Source of the DNA: JACPTG01 sp964504135
Lineage (GTDB): Archaea; Nanobdellota; Nanobdellia; Woesearchaeales; UBA10216
Assembly (NCBI GenBank): GCA_964504135.1
Contig: CAZDCW010000021.1
Location: forward strand, 1-23,648
Reading direction: 5' to 3'
Length of the DNA: 23,648 nt
How positions within the stretch are numbered: position 1 is the first letter of the stretch; every line of letters starts with the position of its first letter. Shown piece by piece: positions 1 to 7,509 of the stretch. The position numbers were made by a program, and so were the translations under genes. The notes beneath the pieces were generated by a model. It was not told the DNA's origin and searched no databases. It was given only the letters and a program-made list of their open reading frames with translations.

Positions 1-77
1 TAATAAACATGAAACGAATTAAACCATCGAGAGGAAATACTTTCAGGATAGCACAGAATGCGAGTATCTCAACAAAG

Positions 78-87
78 TTTTATATAA
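78..87 (+). promoter_or_regulatory. TATA box of topA
   Basis: TTTTATATAA is centred about 27 nt before the ATG at 110. That is the distance at which archaeal transcription normally starts, so the topA mRNA is probably leaderless. No ribosome site is visible between the box and the ATG. Confidence 0.65.
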
Positions 88-109
88 CCGCCGGGATTCT
101 GCACCGGAA

Positions 110-2308
110 ATGGTTGAGCTGGTCATCACAGAAAAGCCAAAGGCAGCGCAGATGATAGCTGGCGCCTTGGCAGACGAAAAGCCTGTCAAGAAAAGCAATG
201 CTGGAGTCCCTTATTATGAGCTTAAGCATAAGAGCCGAAAGATAATTGTTGGATGCGCTGTCGGCCATCTTTATGGCCTTGCTGAGAAAAAGGACAAGAA
301 GAGGAAAGGATGGACATATCCCGTATTTGATATTGAGTGGAAGCCGATATCAGAGATAGACAGGTCAGCGGCCTTCTCAATAAAATACCTGAACACCCTC
401 AAGGAGCTGAGCAGGCATGCAGACTCATTCACAGTCGCCACGGATTATGATGTGGAGGGCGAGACAATAGGCCTTAACATTATCAGGTTCATATGCGGGC
501 AGAAGGATGCAAGGAGGATGAAATTCTCAACGCTTACAAAGGATGAGCTAGTAAGCGCATATGAGCATGCAAGCAGCCATCTTGACTGGGGGCAGGCAAA
601 CGCAGGCTTGACCAGGCATGAGCTCGACTGGTTCTACGGAATAAATTTGTCGAGAGCCCTCACATCGGCAGTAAAAGAAGCGGGCTTTTTCAAGATACTT
701 AGCGCAGGAAGGGTCCAGGGGCCTGCCCTGAAGATAATTGTGGACAGGGAAAAGGAAATCAGGGCATTCAGGCCAGAGCCCTTCTGGATGCTTGAACTCA
801 AAGCGCAAAGCCATGGGGGCGAATTCATAGCCTGGCATGAAAAAGACAAGTTCTGGAAGAAAGAGGAAGCAGAGGGGGTTTTGGATAGGACGAAAGGAAA
901 GGATGGGGCTGTTGCAGAAGCTGAGAAGTCAGAATTCAAGCAGGCTCCTCCAAGCCCATTTGACCTTACAACCTTGCAGACCGAAGCATACAGGTGCCTG
1001 AGGATAAACCCTAGCAGAACGCTTGAAATAGCGCAGGACCTTTACACCAGCGGATACATCTCATACCCGCGAACATCCTCGCAGCAGCTGCCGCCAAGCA
1101 TTGGGTACAGCGGAATACTCAAGAACCTGTCCAAGCAGAAGGAATATTCTGAACTTTGCAGCGAATTGCTGAAGGGAAAGCTCCAGCCGAACAACGGGAA
1201 GAAAACCGACCCTGCGCATCCCGCCATATTCCCGACAGGGATTCCTCCGAAGGCTCTGGACGGGCAGAAGAGAAGAGCGTATGATTTGATTGTCAGAAGG
1301 TTCCTTGCAACATTTGCAGAGCCTGCAACACGGCAGACAGTCACATTGAAGAGTGATGTTAATGGGGAAATGTTCGTTGCAAAAGGAACAACCACGCTGG
1401 AAAAAGGCTGGCACCTGTTCTATGGGCAATATGCCAAAATGAAAGAGGAGGAACTCCCTAAAACAAGCAAAGGAGATCACATCAGGAACAAGGGAATTGA
1501 CATGCATGACCGGGAAACCCAGCCGCCGAAGAGGTATACGCCTGCCTCAATAATAAGGGAGTTGGAAAAGAAGAATCTCGGCACGAAGGCCACGAGGAGC
1601 GAAATAATAGAAACCCTCTATAAGAGAGGCTACATCCAGGGGCAGGCATTGGAGGCGACAGACCTTGGGATTCAGACAGTGACTACTCTTGGAAAATATT
1701 GCCCGGAAATAATCGATGAAGAATTGACGCGGCATTTTGAGCTGGAAATGGAGGAAATCCAGGCAAAGCAGAAAACAGGCGAAGTAGTGCTTGAAAAGGC
1801 AAAGAAAGTTCTGGAGAAAACTCTGGAGGAATTCAGGAAGAAACAAAAGGAAGTTGGGGAAGAGCTTATAACGGCAACAAGGGAATCTGAGGAGAAGGCA
1901 AACACCGTCGGCCAGTGCATAGCCTGCGGCCAGGGAACCCTTATGATTAAGAGGGGCAGGTTTGGAAGGTTCATTGCATGCGGCCGCTATCCTGAGTGCA
2001 GCGCAACATTCAAAATACCGTCCACCGGGCTGCTTAAGCCCACCCAGGACACATGCAAGGAGTGCAGTCATCCAATTGTGCTGATGATAAGAAGGGGCAA
2101 GCAGCCCCAGCCGCTGTGCATTAATCCTTTATGCCCGTCAAAAAACACTCCGGCTGATGTTAAGGAGAAGCCGTGCCAGAAGTGCAGTGAAGGGACTATG
2201 GTGCTGAGGACAAGCATCTATGGGGGATTCCTCGCCTGCAACCGCTTTCCCAAGTGCAGGAATATTGAAAAGCTGAAAAACCCTGTCAAGTTAGCCCCTA
2301 AATCTTGA
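110..2308 (+). CDS. topA: DNA topoisomerase I (type IA, archaeal)
   Basis: Type IA topoisomerase, 732 residues, which relaxes negatively supercoiled DNA by cutting one strand through a tyrosyl-DNA link. The N-terminal TOPRIM domain is visible: the acidic residue in ITEKPKAA (E8) and the DxDxE motif TDYDVEGE (D112, D114, E118). The active-site tyrosine is Y319 in GYISYPRTSS. The C-terminus has three four-cysteine zinc-finger modules from about residue 600, with pairs such as CIAC/CGRYPEC, CKEC/CINPLC and CQKC/CNRFPKC. Length and domain order fit archaeal TopA rather than reverse gyrase, as there is no helicase domain. The ATG at 110 is supported by a TATA box 27 nt upstream. The 3' end overlaps the convergent HerA-like gene by 11 bp. 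Confidence 0.97.
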   Translation: MVELVITEKPKAAQMIAGALADEKPVKKSNAGVPYYELKHKSRKIIVGCAVGHLYGLAEKKDKKRKGWTYPVFDIEWKPISEIDRSAAFSIKYLNTLKELSRHADSFTVATDYDVEGETIGLNIIRFICGQKDARRMKFSTLTKDELVSAYEHASSHLDWGQANAGLTRHELDWFYGINLSRALTSAVKEAGFFKILSAGRVQGPALKIIVDREKEIRAFRPEPFWMLELKAQSHGGEFIAWHEKDKFWKKEEAEGVLDRTKGKDGAVAEAEKSEFKQAPPSPFDLTTLQTEAYRCLRINPSRTLEIAQDLYTSGYISYPRTSSQQLPPSIGYSGILKNLSKQKEYSELCSELLKGKLQPNNGKKTDPAHPAIFPTGIPPKALDGQKRRAYDLIVRRFLATFAEPATRQTVTLKSDVNGEMFVAKGTTTLEKGWHLFYGQYAKMKEEELPKTSKGDHIRNKGIDMHDRETQPPKRYTPASIIRELEKKNLGTKATRSEIIETLYKRGYIQGQALEATDLGIQTVTTLGKYCPEIIDEELTRHFELEMEEIQAKQKTGEVVLEKAKKVLEKTLEEFRKKQKEVGEELITATRESEEKANTVGQCIACGQGTLMIKRGRFGRFIACGRYPECSATFKIPSTGLLKPTQDTCKECSHPIVLMIRRGKQPQPLCINPLCPSKNTPADVKEKPCQKCSEGTMVLRTSIYGGFLACNRFPKCRNIEKLKNPVKLAPKS

Positions 2309-4865
2309 TGCTGCTCCAAATCTCTTTCCTTTCGCTTAGGGCAATCGGGCTTGCCCCTCCGTGCCAGGTCATCTTGGGCCTTATCTGCGAATTGTACATC
2401 CTTTCGTTTGTGTCGTCAAAAATCAGGGCAGCGCCCTTGACGTCAGGAAGCTCTGCCAGCAGCTTGTCAACGTTCTCCCTCATGTAGCTCTGCATGAGGA
2501 GGCCGAGCGAGTCTATGTCTATCTTGGACGTGAGCCTGTGGGCGATTATAATGTCTGATTGGGTCATTACGTCTGTGTGTATCTTTCCCGGCTGCTGGGT
2601 GGCGAGCACGAGGCTTATTCCCGGCTGCCTTCCCTCCCTGAGGAGCGTGAGCAGCGCGTCTGTTGCTGCGGTGTGCCCCTGGAACGGGAGGAACTCATGC
2701 GCTTCATCCACCATTATCCAGATGAGGGGCAGCTTTCTCTTTTCAGCCCTCTGCGATTCCAGGGTGAGCTTTGACTTTATCATTGCAAGCTCCTCAAATT
2801 TGCGGACAGACATTCGCTCCTCAAACAGCTTTTTTGAGACAAGCCCTATGACCAGGGACCTGATGCTTTCAACCCCTGTGAGCGAGGCATAGCAGCTGAC
2901 ATCCAGTATGGTAATCTGGCCTCCGGACACGAGGTCGCCGAATTTCGTCCCTTTCTCGTCAAACAGCCCCCACTTGTCAGCCCCTGCAAAAAGGTTCTCG
3001 GCTGCTTCCCGCTCATTCTTGCCTGCCCTTGCATCGGCATTGACAGCGTCTATAATTTCCTTTACGGAGTAATCATTCCCTTTTTCCTGCAGCGCGCTTA
3101 CCGCCCTTGAAATCACTATTGAAACAGGGTCGTTCATTCCAAGGCCGAATGTCATCAGCCAGTCGTTTACAGAAAGCTCGGATGTCCTTATGGAAAATGG
3201 GAAGTCGCTTATTCCCTTCTCCTTGTAGGAGGGATAGAAGCCTGCAGGGGTGTAAATCTGGATGTTAAGCGGCTGGTAGCCGATGTGCCACTGCTTCAGG
3301 AGGGCCGCATCCTCCCTGTTCTCGTACTTCATTGTCCAGAAAATCCCCATTGTGTCAAGCATTATTATTGACAGGTTTTCAGTAACCTCAGGGGGGAGCA
3401 GCATCATGCTCTCAGCCATTGCGCCTGATGTGTAGCTGTTGTGAACAATAATATCATTAGCAACAAAATTATGATATTCTGGGACACTCAAATCAAAAAC
3501 CTCAAAAGACCCTGAAATTTCCTCAATAGAGCGGATTTCATCCCAGAAGATATCTGATGTTGCGAGCTTGTAGAGATAATCATTTTTCACCACAGAGGCA
3601 ATCTGCAGTAACTTCGCCCTGCCAGGCGAGTATCTTATGCTTTCCCTTAAGCTCTTGGGATGCTTGTAACCCATTTCCCTTCCAACCTGCGCCCAGCTTT
3701 CAGGCCTGTATAAATTCCAAATGCCCTTAGGCACTGTATCTACATTAGGATTCCGCTTTACCACAACTGTCTCCTCAATAGCTATCTCCTCCCTTACAGC
3801 CTTATGGCTGATAAAGCCAATCTGCTCGCAGAAATTAAGCAAGTTTTCACCATCAAAGACCAGCTCAAAGGAAGGGATTTCCTTGCCATTAATCCTTGTT
3901 ATCTTATTTCGTAAGCGGGCGACGACATCAAACCTTAACAGAAGATGCTGGACATCCCTTATGAGCCTCTCAGACTTGGAGGAGTACGAAATCTGCCACA
4001 TGAGCCTTTTACCCTTTCTTGACTTGTAAATGCTTCCGTCACAGGTAAATAGCCTGTTCAGGAAGACCGCCAGCAATTTCCTGGGAAGCTGCATTATTTT
4101 CTCGGGGATGAACTTGTCGCCTGACAACTTTCCCTTGAGACCGTGCAATTCAAGAAACTCCCTTATTCTTGTCTTGCCTGAAACCCTGCCCCGGGTATAA
4201 ACCCGATAATGCCCTTCCTTTAATTTAACAAGCTCACAGAAGGGATCGAACTCATGCAGGGCCCCCTTAAACTCTGCAATTATTTTGTCATCCATGTTGG
4301 CAAACAAAACACCTTGCTTAAGATGGCCTTCAGCTATCAAATAGGCCAGCAGTTTAACCTCACTTTCAGGCATGGGCTTGTTTCCAAAATTATCCAGCCT
4401 GCGAGGGGTAGCAATCCTACTGCCTCCTGAAAGGTCAGAAGCCTTCTGCCAGCCGCTGATAGTCAGCAACGGGTGTTCAGGAGTCAATTTTATTTCCTTG
4501 CCGCTCTTAAGAGTCACCTTAAGGATTTTATTGACAGTTCGCCTGAAAAAAGCTGATTTGCCGGCAGCAGTCATCTTGAGCTCGCTATTGAGTGCCAAAA
4601 CCCGGCCAGTATCATTTTCCAAGTCTTTTACCTGAACAATGCGGCCATCTGACAGGGGTACCAGAGTGTCTCCTGTTACGCATTTCCCGCTCCCCCTCTT
4701 GCCCACCACAAAGACTACATGGGGCCTCAATGCGTCCATGTGGATGTTGGCCGAGAGGGAGGTTGTCTGGCCCATCTTCACATAATGCCGCGCAAGGAGA
4801 AACGCGCCCTTGTCCCCGAATCTCCGCTTGTCAGCCTCGTTCCGGCCAATCATTATCTCATACAT
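2298..4865 (-). CDS. HerA-like DUF87 ATPase, intein-containing precursor
   Basis: An 855-residue precursor that should splice to a 440-residue P-loop ATPase of the HerA/FtsK class. HerA family members are hexameric DNA translocases, often working with the nuclease NurA in end resection; no NurA is in the window. The Walker A motif reads GKRGSGK and is interrupted by an intein (residues 62-476) before the Ser that begins SYTSGA. Walker B is IWIMVDEAHEF (D720, E721), followed by LREGRQPGISLVLATQQPG, a typical HerA-family segment. The ATG at 4865 is chosen because a minus-strand TATA box lies about 27 nt upstream. It is convergent with topA. The family call is strong; the exact biochemical role (resection, segregation or other translocase) cannot be told from sequence. 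Confidence 0.9.
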   Translation of the reverse strand: MYEIMIGRNEADKRRFGDKGAFLLARHYVKMGQTTSLSANIHMDALRPHVVFVVGKRGSGKCVTGDTLVPLSDGRIVQVKDLENDTGRVLALNSELKMTAAGKSAFFRRTVNKILKVTLKSGKEIKLTPEHPLLTISGWQKASDLSGGSRIATPRRLDNFGNKPMPESEVKLLAYLIAEGHLKQGVLFANMDDKIIAEFKGALHEFDPFCELVKLKEGHYRVYTRGRVSGKTRIREFLELHGLKGKLSGDKFIPEKIMQLPRKLLAVFLNRLFTCDGSIYKSRKGKRLMWQISYSSKSERLIRDVQHLLLRFDVVARLRNKITRINGKEIPSFELVFDGENLLNFCEQIGFISHKAVREEIAIEETVVVKRNPNVDTVPKGIWNLYRPESWAQVGREMGYKHPKSLRESIRYSPGRAKLLQIASVVKNDYLYKLATSDIFWDEIRSIEEISGSFEVFDLSVPEYHNFVANDIIVHNSYTSGAMAESMMLLPPEVTENLSIIMLDTMGIFWTMKYENREDAALLKQWHIGYQPLNIQIYTPAGFYPSYKEKGISDFPFSIRTSELSVNDWLMTFGLGMNDPVSIVISRAVSALQEKGNDYSVKEIIDAVNADARAGKNEREAAENLFAGADKWGLFDEKGTKFGDLVSGGQITILDVSCYASLTGVESIRSLVIGLVSKKLFEERMSVRKFEELAMIKSKLTLESQRAEKRKLPLIWIMVDEAHEFLPFQGHTAATDALLTLLREGRQPGISLVLATQQPGKIHTDVMTQSDIIIAHRLTSKIDIDSLGLLMQSYMRENVDKLLAELPDVKGAALIFDDTNERMYNSQIRPKMTWHGGASPIALSERKEIWSSIKI
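3438..4682 (-). other. Intein with LAGLIDADG homing endonuclease inside the HerA-like ATPase
   Basis: In-frame intein of 415 residues (precursor residues 62-476). It starts with Cys (CVTGDTLV, block A) and ends with VHN before a Ser at extein +1. Block B is visible as LTPEHPLL (His131) and block F as VFDLSVPEYHNFVAN. Between them lie two LAGLIDADG-like helices, LLAYLIAEGHL (172-182) and AVFLNRLFTCDGSI (acidic residue D276), so the homing endonuclease looks intact. Splicing would rejoin GKRGSGK with SYTSG and restore the ATP-binding loop. Both catalytic ends (Cys1, terminal Asn, Ser+1) are present, so splicing should work. Confidence 0.95.
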
Positions 4866-4888
4866 GCGGCAAATTCTGAAATTCGAGC

Positions 4889-4896
4889 TATAAAAA
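4889..4896 (-). promoter_or_regulatory. TATA box of the HerA-like gene
   Basis: Read on the minus strand this is TTTTTATA, centred about 27 nt before the ATG at 4865. It supports that start over the in-frame Met four codons later. Confidence 0.55.
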
Positions 4897-4957
4897 TTTA
4901 TCCCGATGTGGATGCGAGTGCCCTTTTTTTGCGGCCTTTGTAGTTTCCTTATGACTG

Positions 4958-5298
4958 GTAGTAGGCTTACTCTTCATGCACGGGTCTCTTGGTGTACGGT
5001 ACAAGGTAAGCTGTACAATTGAAAGAGTTCATCAAGCAAGAGGAAGTGAACAGGGGCGGTTCACGAAGCATGGCCGTACACGCCACGAGTCTCCCGAAAG
5101 GGGCTGTTAAATCCAAGGTAGCCACAGCCTGCTATTTGTGTAAGCTAATGGTATAGCAAATCACGTTAATAATCGGAACTTTGTTCCGCTCAAATAAGTG
5201 ATTTGCTTATTAGTAAATAACCTTGCAATACTTTTTTAATATACGAAAATTAAGGTTATTTACTATAGTTTATCAGTTGTATCGCTTCTAATTTAAAT
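4958..5298 (+). repeat. Intergenic repeat element, copy A (with nested insertion)
   Basis: This fills most of the 514-base gap between two divergent genes. The left end GTAGTAGGCT (4958-4967) and right part (5045-5133) match the other copies. The right part includes CCGTACAC, a UCCC-GAAA-GGGG hairpin (5092-5103) and AGCCTGCT (5126-5133). From 5059 the conserved frame reads VHEAWPYTPRVSRKGLLNPR then a stop. The distal motif GTATCGCTTCTAATTTAAA (5279-5297) is also shared with copies B and C, but here it is separated from the core by about 120 extra AT-rich bases. The middle (about 4970-5044) has no visible match in the other copies. Confidence 0.75.
5155..5265. repeat. AT-rich insert with two perfect inverted repeats
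   Basis: Two consecutive hairpins. The first pairs AGCAAATCAC (5155-5164) with GTGATTTGCT (5198-5207), 10/10, and encloses CGGAAC-TTT-GTTCCG (5174-5188). The second pairs TAGTAAATAACCTT (5211-5224) with AAGGTTATTTACTA (5252-5265), 14/14. This segment is absent from the equivalent place in copies B, C and D, so it looks like a separate small palindromic insertion into copy A. Its function is unknown; a cruciform or a protein-binding site is also possible. Confidence 0.6.
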
Positions 5299-5349
5299 GT
5301 GGGCCTGCAAGGAAAACAGTTTAATTGCGCATGGGCTTCATTAAAAATA

Positions 5350-5357
5350 TTTATAAA
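5350..5357 (+). promoter_or_regulatory. TATA box of the translin-gatC-gatA operon
   Basis: TTTATAAA is centred 26.5 nt before the ATG at 5380. This position decides the start in favour of 5380 over an upstream in-frame GTG at 5299, which lies ahead of the promoter. Confidence 0.65.
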
Positions 5358-5379
5358 CGGCGTTGAGGTTCTCTGCGTT

Positions 5380-5940
5380 ATGATTGACAGGAAGGATTTC
5401 TCAAATATGGCAAAGGAGCTGCAGAGGGCTGATGAGGTCAGGGAGCAGACAATTGCCCTGTCAAGGGAGATTATCAGGCTTTCGAAGAAGATAATATACA
5501 GCGTCCACAGGGATGACTTGGCGGCTGCCAGGAGCGGCATCAGTGAAATTAGGTCTAAAGTCAGGCTGCTGAAGGAAAAGGGCGACGCTTCAGAGGGCCA
5601 CTTCCGGACCGCGATGCAGGAATACGTTGAGGCCGCCTGCCTGTTTTCATTTGCTGAATCAAAAAGGCTGCCTACAAAAGGCCAGCTTGGCGTTGAGGCA
5701 GAGCATTACCTGCTCGGCATATGCGACTTGTCAGGCGAGCTTGTACGGCTGGCGATCAACAGCGCGGTGAAGGGTGATGCCGATAAGGCGATGTTCATTA
5801 AGGATTTCCTCAATGAGTTGTATGGCGAGCTGTTGAACTTCGACTTCAGGAATGGCGACCTGAGAAGGAAGTTTGACGGGATTAAATATGACCTTCAGAA
5901 GCTGGAGGACCTTGCCTTTGAGCTTTCAGGTAGAAAATGA
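5380..5940 (+). CDS. Translin family protein
   Basis: About 186 residues from ATG 5380, mostly helical, close to the length of other translins. Family-like stretches include REQTIALSREIIRLSKKIIY, SVHRGD-like SVHRDD, FRTAMQEYVEAA, GVEAEHYLLGICDLSGELVR and a C-terminal LRRKFDGIKYDLQKLEDL. Translins are all-helical proteins that form oligomeric barrels binding single-stranded nucleic acid; eukaryotic translin-TRAX is an RNase complex. The archaeal role is not settled. The protein heads an operon: its TGA overlaps the next ATG (ATGA), with AGGT as ribosome site, so its synthesis is coupled to the GatC-like protein. The frame is open upstream to a GTG at 5299, but that extension precedes the TATA box and does not look like translin. 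Confidence 0.85.
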   Translation: MIDRKDFSNMAKELQRADEVREQTIALSREIIRLSKKIIYSVHRDDLAAARSGISEIRSKVRLLKEKGDASEGHFRTAMQEYVEAACLFSFAESKRLPTKGQLGVEAEHYLLGICDLSGELVRLAINSAVKGDADKAMFIKDFLNELYGELLNFDFRNGDLRRKFDGIKYDLQKLEDLAFELSGRK

Positions 5941-6161
5941 CCGACCATGAAAAGATAAGGGCAGAGGCCAAGCAGATAATGGACCAGTTCATGCTTGCCC
6001 TGGAAAAGGTTGAAGTGGAGCAGGAGGAATATGGGACCGAGAGGGCTGAGCAGACAAGCGGGGAAAAGCCGGAGGCTTGGCCTGGTTTCAGGGAGCGGAT
6101 GTTCAGGAATGCCCCAAAAAAGAACTCATCCTATATCATAGCTGAAAAAAAGGGCTGGTGA
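5937..6161 (+). CDS. gatC: GatC-like subunit of Glu/Asp-tRNA amidotransferase
   Basis: Small 74-residue protein directly before gatA. GatC braces GatA against GatB in the GatCAB complex that converts Glu-tRNA(Gln) or Asp-tRNA(Asn) to the amidated form. The helical N-terminal part (EKIRAEAKQIMDQFMLALEK) and the C-terminal tail FRERMFRNAPKKNSSYIIAE resemble the arginine/NAP-containing tail by which GatC proteins wrap GatA. It is shorter and more divergent than bacterial GatC (about 95 residues). The assignment therefore rests on tail pattern plus gene position. It overlaps the translin gene by 4 bp and ends one base before the gatA ATG. Confidence 0.65.
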   Translation: MTDHEKIRAEAKQIMDQFMLALEKVEVEQEEYGTERAEQTSGEKPEAWPGFRERMFRNAPKKNSSYIIAEKKGW

Positions 6162-6162
6162 A

Positions 6163-7491
6163 ATGCAGAAGCTCTCAGCGCTTGGGAAGGGCCAGGTAAC
6201 AGCAGCAGAAAACGTGCAGAAATTCCTGGATGAGGCCAGGCGGAAAAAGGACCTTAATGCATTCCTGCAGTTGAACGACAACGCCATTGGGGATGCTGAG
6301 GCTGTCGACAGGAAGCTGGGGCAGGGCAGGGCAGGAAGGCTGGCTGGCCTTGCGATAGCTGTTAAGGCAAACATCAGCGTGGAGGGCATGAATATAAGCT
6401 GCGCGTCAAGGACTCTTGAGGACTATCAGGGGACCTTTGACGCTGACGTTATACAGAAGATAAGGCAGGAGGACGGGATAATCCTGGGCATTACAAACAT
6501 GGATGAGTTTGCGTGCGGAAGCTCAGGCGAGACATCTGCATTCGGCCCCACGCAAAATCCCAGTGCGCCTGGCAGGATTCCTGGCGGCACAAGTTCAGGA
6601 AGCGCTGCTGCTGTTGCCGCAGGGCTTTGTGATGTTGCGCTTGGCTCGGATACAGGGGGGTCTATACGGAACCCTGCTTCGCACTGCGGCATTGTCGGGA
6701 TAAAGCCCAGCTACGGCAGGGTGTCAAGATTCGGGCTTGTGGACAGCGCGATGAGCTTTGACCAGATAGGCCCGTTGGGGAAGGACGTCGAGTCCTGCTC
6801 TGCTCTTCTTGAGGTAATCTCAGGCAAAAGCAGGCATGACCCTGTATCTGTGCAGGCAAAGGCAGGCTTCAATGCAAAGCCAAAATCTCTGAGGATTGGC
6901 GTTAGTGATGAGATAAGGCATCTATGCACGGATAATAGGATTTATGAGATGTGCCTGAAGGCAATTACAGGTGTTGCGGAAAAAACCAGGTCAAGGCTGG
7001 TCAGCGTGAGGCTGAAGCACGCAGACCTGGCTGTGCAGGCATATTACCCGATTCAGTATGTCGAGTTTTTCTCAGCCACAAGAAAATTTGACGGAAGGAA
7101 GTATGGGAGGAAGATTGAGGAGAGCTGCGGGGAGGAGGTGCTGAGGAGGATACTTGGAGGGATGGAAATTTCCAGGGCAGAGCATCATGGCGCTTATTAC
7201 AGGAAGGCGCTTAAGGCTAAGGCTCTTATAACTAAGGATTTTGAAGAGGCGTTTAAGGACGCTGATGTGATAATGATGCCCACCACTCCAAGGCTGCCCC
7301 ACAGGATTGGCGAAAGGATAGACCCCCTGAGTATGTACGGTTATGATGCGCTCACAGTTCCGGCAAACCTTGCGGGTGTCTGCGCAGGAACAGTTCCAAT
7401 AGGTAAGATAGACAATATCCCTGTAGGACTTCAGGTAATCGCGCCTTCTTTCAGGGAAGACCTTCTGATAAGCGCAATGGCAGCGGTGTGA
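6163..7491 (+). CDS. gatA: Glutamyl/aspartyl-tRNA amidotransferase subunit A
   Basis: Amidase-signature enzyme, 442 residues, which releases ammonia from glutamine for tRNA-dependent amidation. The catalytic lysine is K68 in AIAVKANISVEG and the nucleophile is S167 in GSDTGGSIRNPA. The glycine-rich loop reads GGTSSGSAAAVAAG. Aligned by spacing to S167, the cis-serine position (24 residues before the nucleophile) is T143 rather than Ser, with Ser at 144 and 145. The length is slightly below the usual 450-485. GatC precedes it and a ribosome-site-like GGTG lies just before the ATG. gatB is not in the window and must be elsewhere if the complex is complete. Confidence 0.95.
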   Translation: MQKLSALGKGQVTAAENVQKFLDEARRKKDLNAFLQLNDNAIGDAEAVDRKLGQGRAGRLAGLAIAVKANISVEGMNISCASRTLEDYQGTFDADVIQKIRQEDGIILGITNMDEFACGSSGETSAFGPTQNPSAPGRIPGGTSSGSAAAVAAGLCDVALGSDTGGSIRNPASHCGIVGIKPSYGRVSRFGLVDSAMSFDQIGPLGKDVESCSALLEVISGKSRHDPVSVQAKAGFNAKPKSLRIGVSDEIRHLCTDNRIYEMCLKAITGVAEKTRSRLVSVRLKHADLAVQAYYPIQYVEFFSATRKFDGRKYGRKIEESCGEEVLRRILGGMEISRAEHHGAYYRKALKAKALITKDFEEAFKDADVIMMPTTPRLPHRIGERIDPLSMYGYDALTVPANLAGVCAGTVPIGKIDNIPVGLQVIAPSFREDLLISAMAAV

Positions 7492-7509
7492 AGTATGGAC
7501 AGGGTGTAA

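Noticed and set aside
1061..1507. Cys/Leu-rich frames on the minus strand inside topA
   Set aside because: They are opposite-strand shadows of a clearly coding gene, with no promoter and no family resemblance.
4978..5111. Short open frame beginning ATGCACGGG within repeat copy A
   Set aside because: It uses a different frame from the one conserved among copies A-D, has no ribosome site or well-placed TATA box, and is not shared by the other copies.
5059..5121. tRNA or SRP/RNase P RNA in the repeat's conserved right part
   Set aside because: There is no acceptor/T-arm pairing of tRNA, no SRP helix 8 motif and no RNase P core; the hairpin alone does not fit these RNAs.
5299..5379. GTG-initiated N-terminal extension of translin
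   Set aside because: The extension lies upstream of the TATA box at 5350-5357, does not resemble translin, and begins at the edge of repeat copy A.
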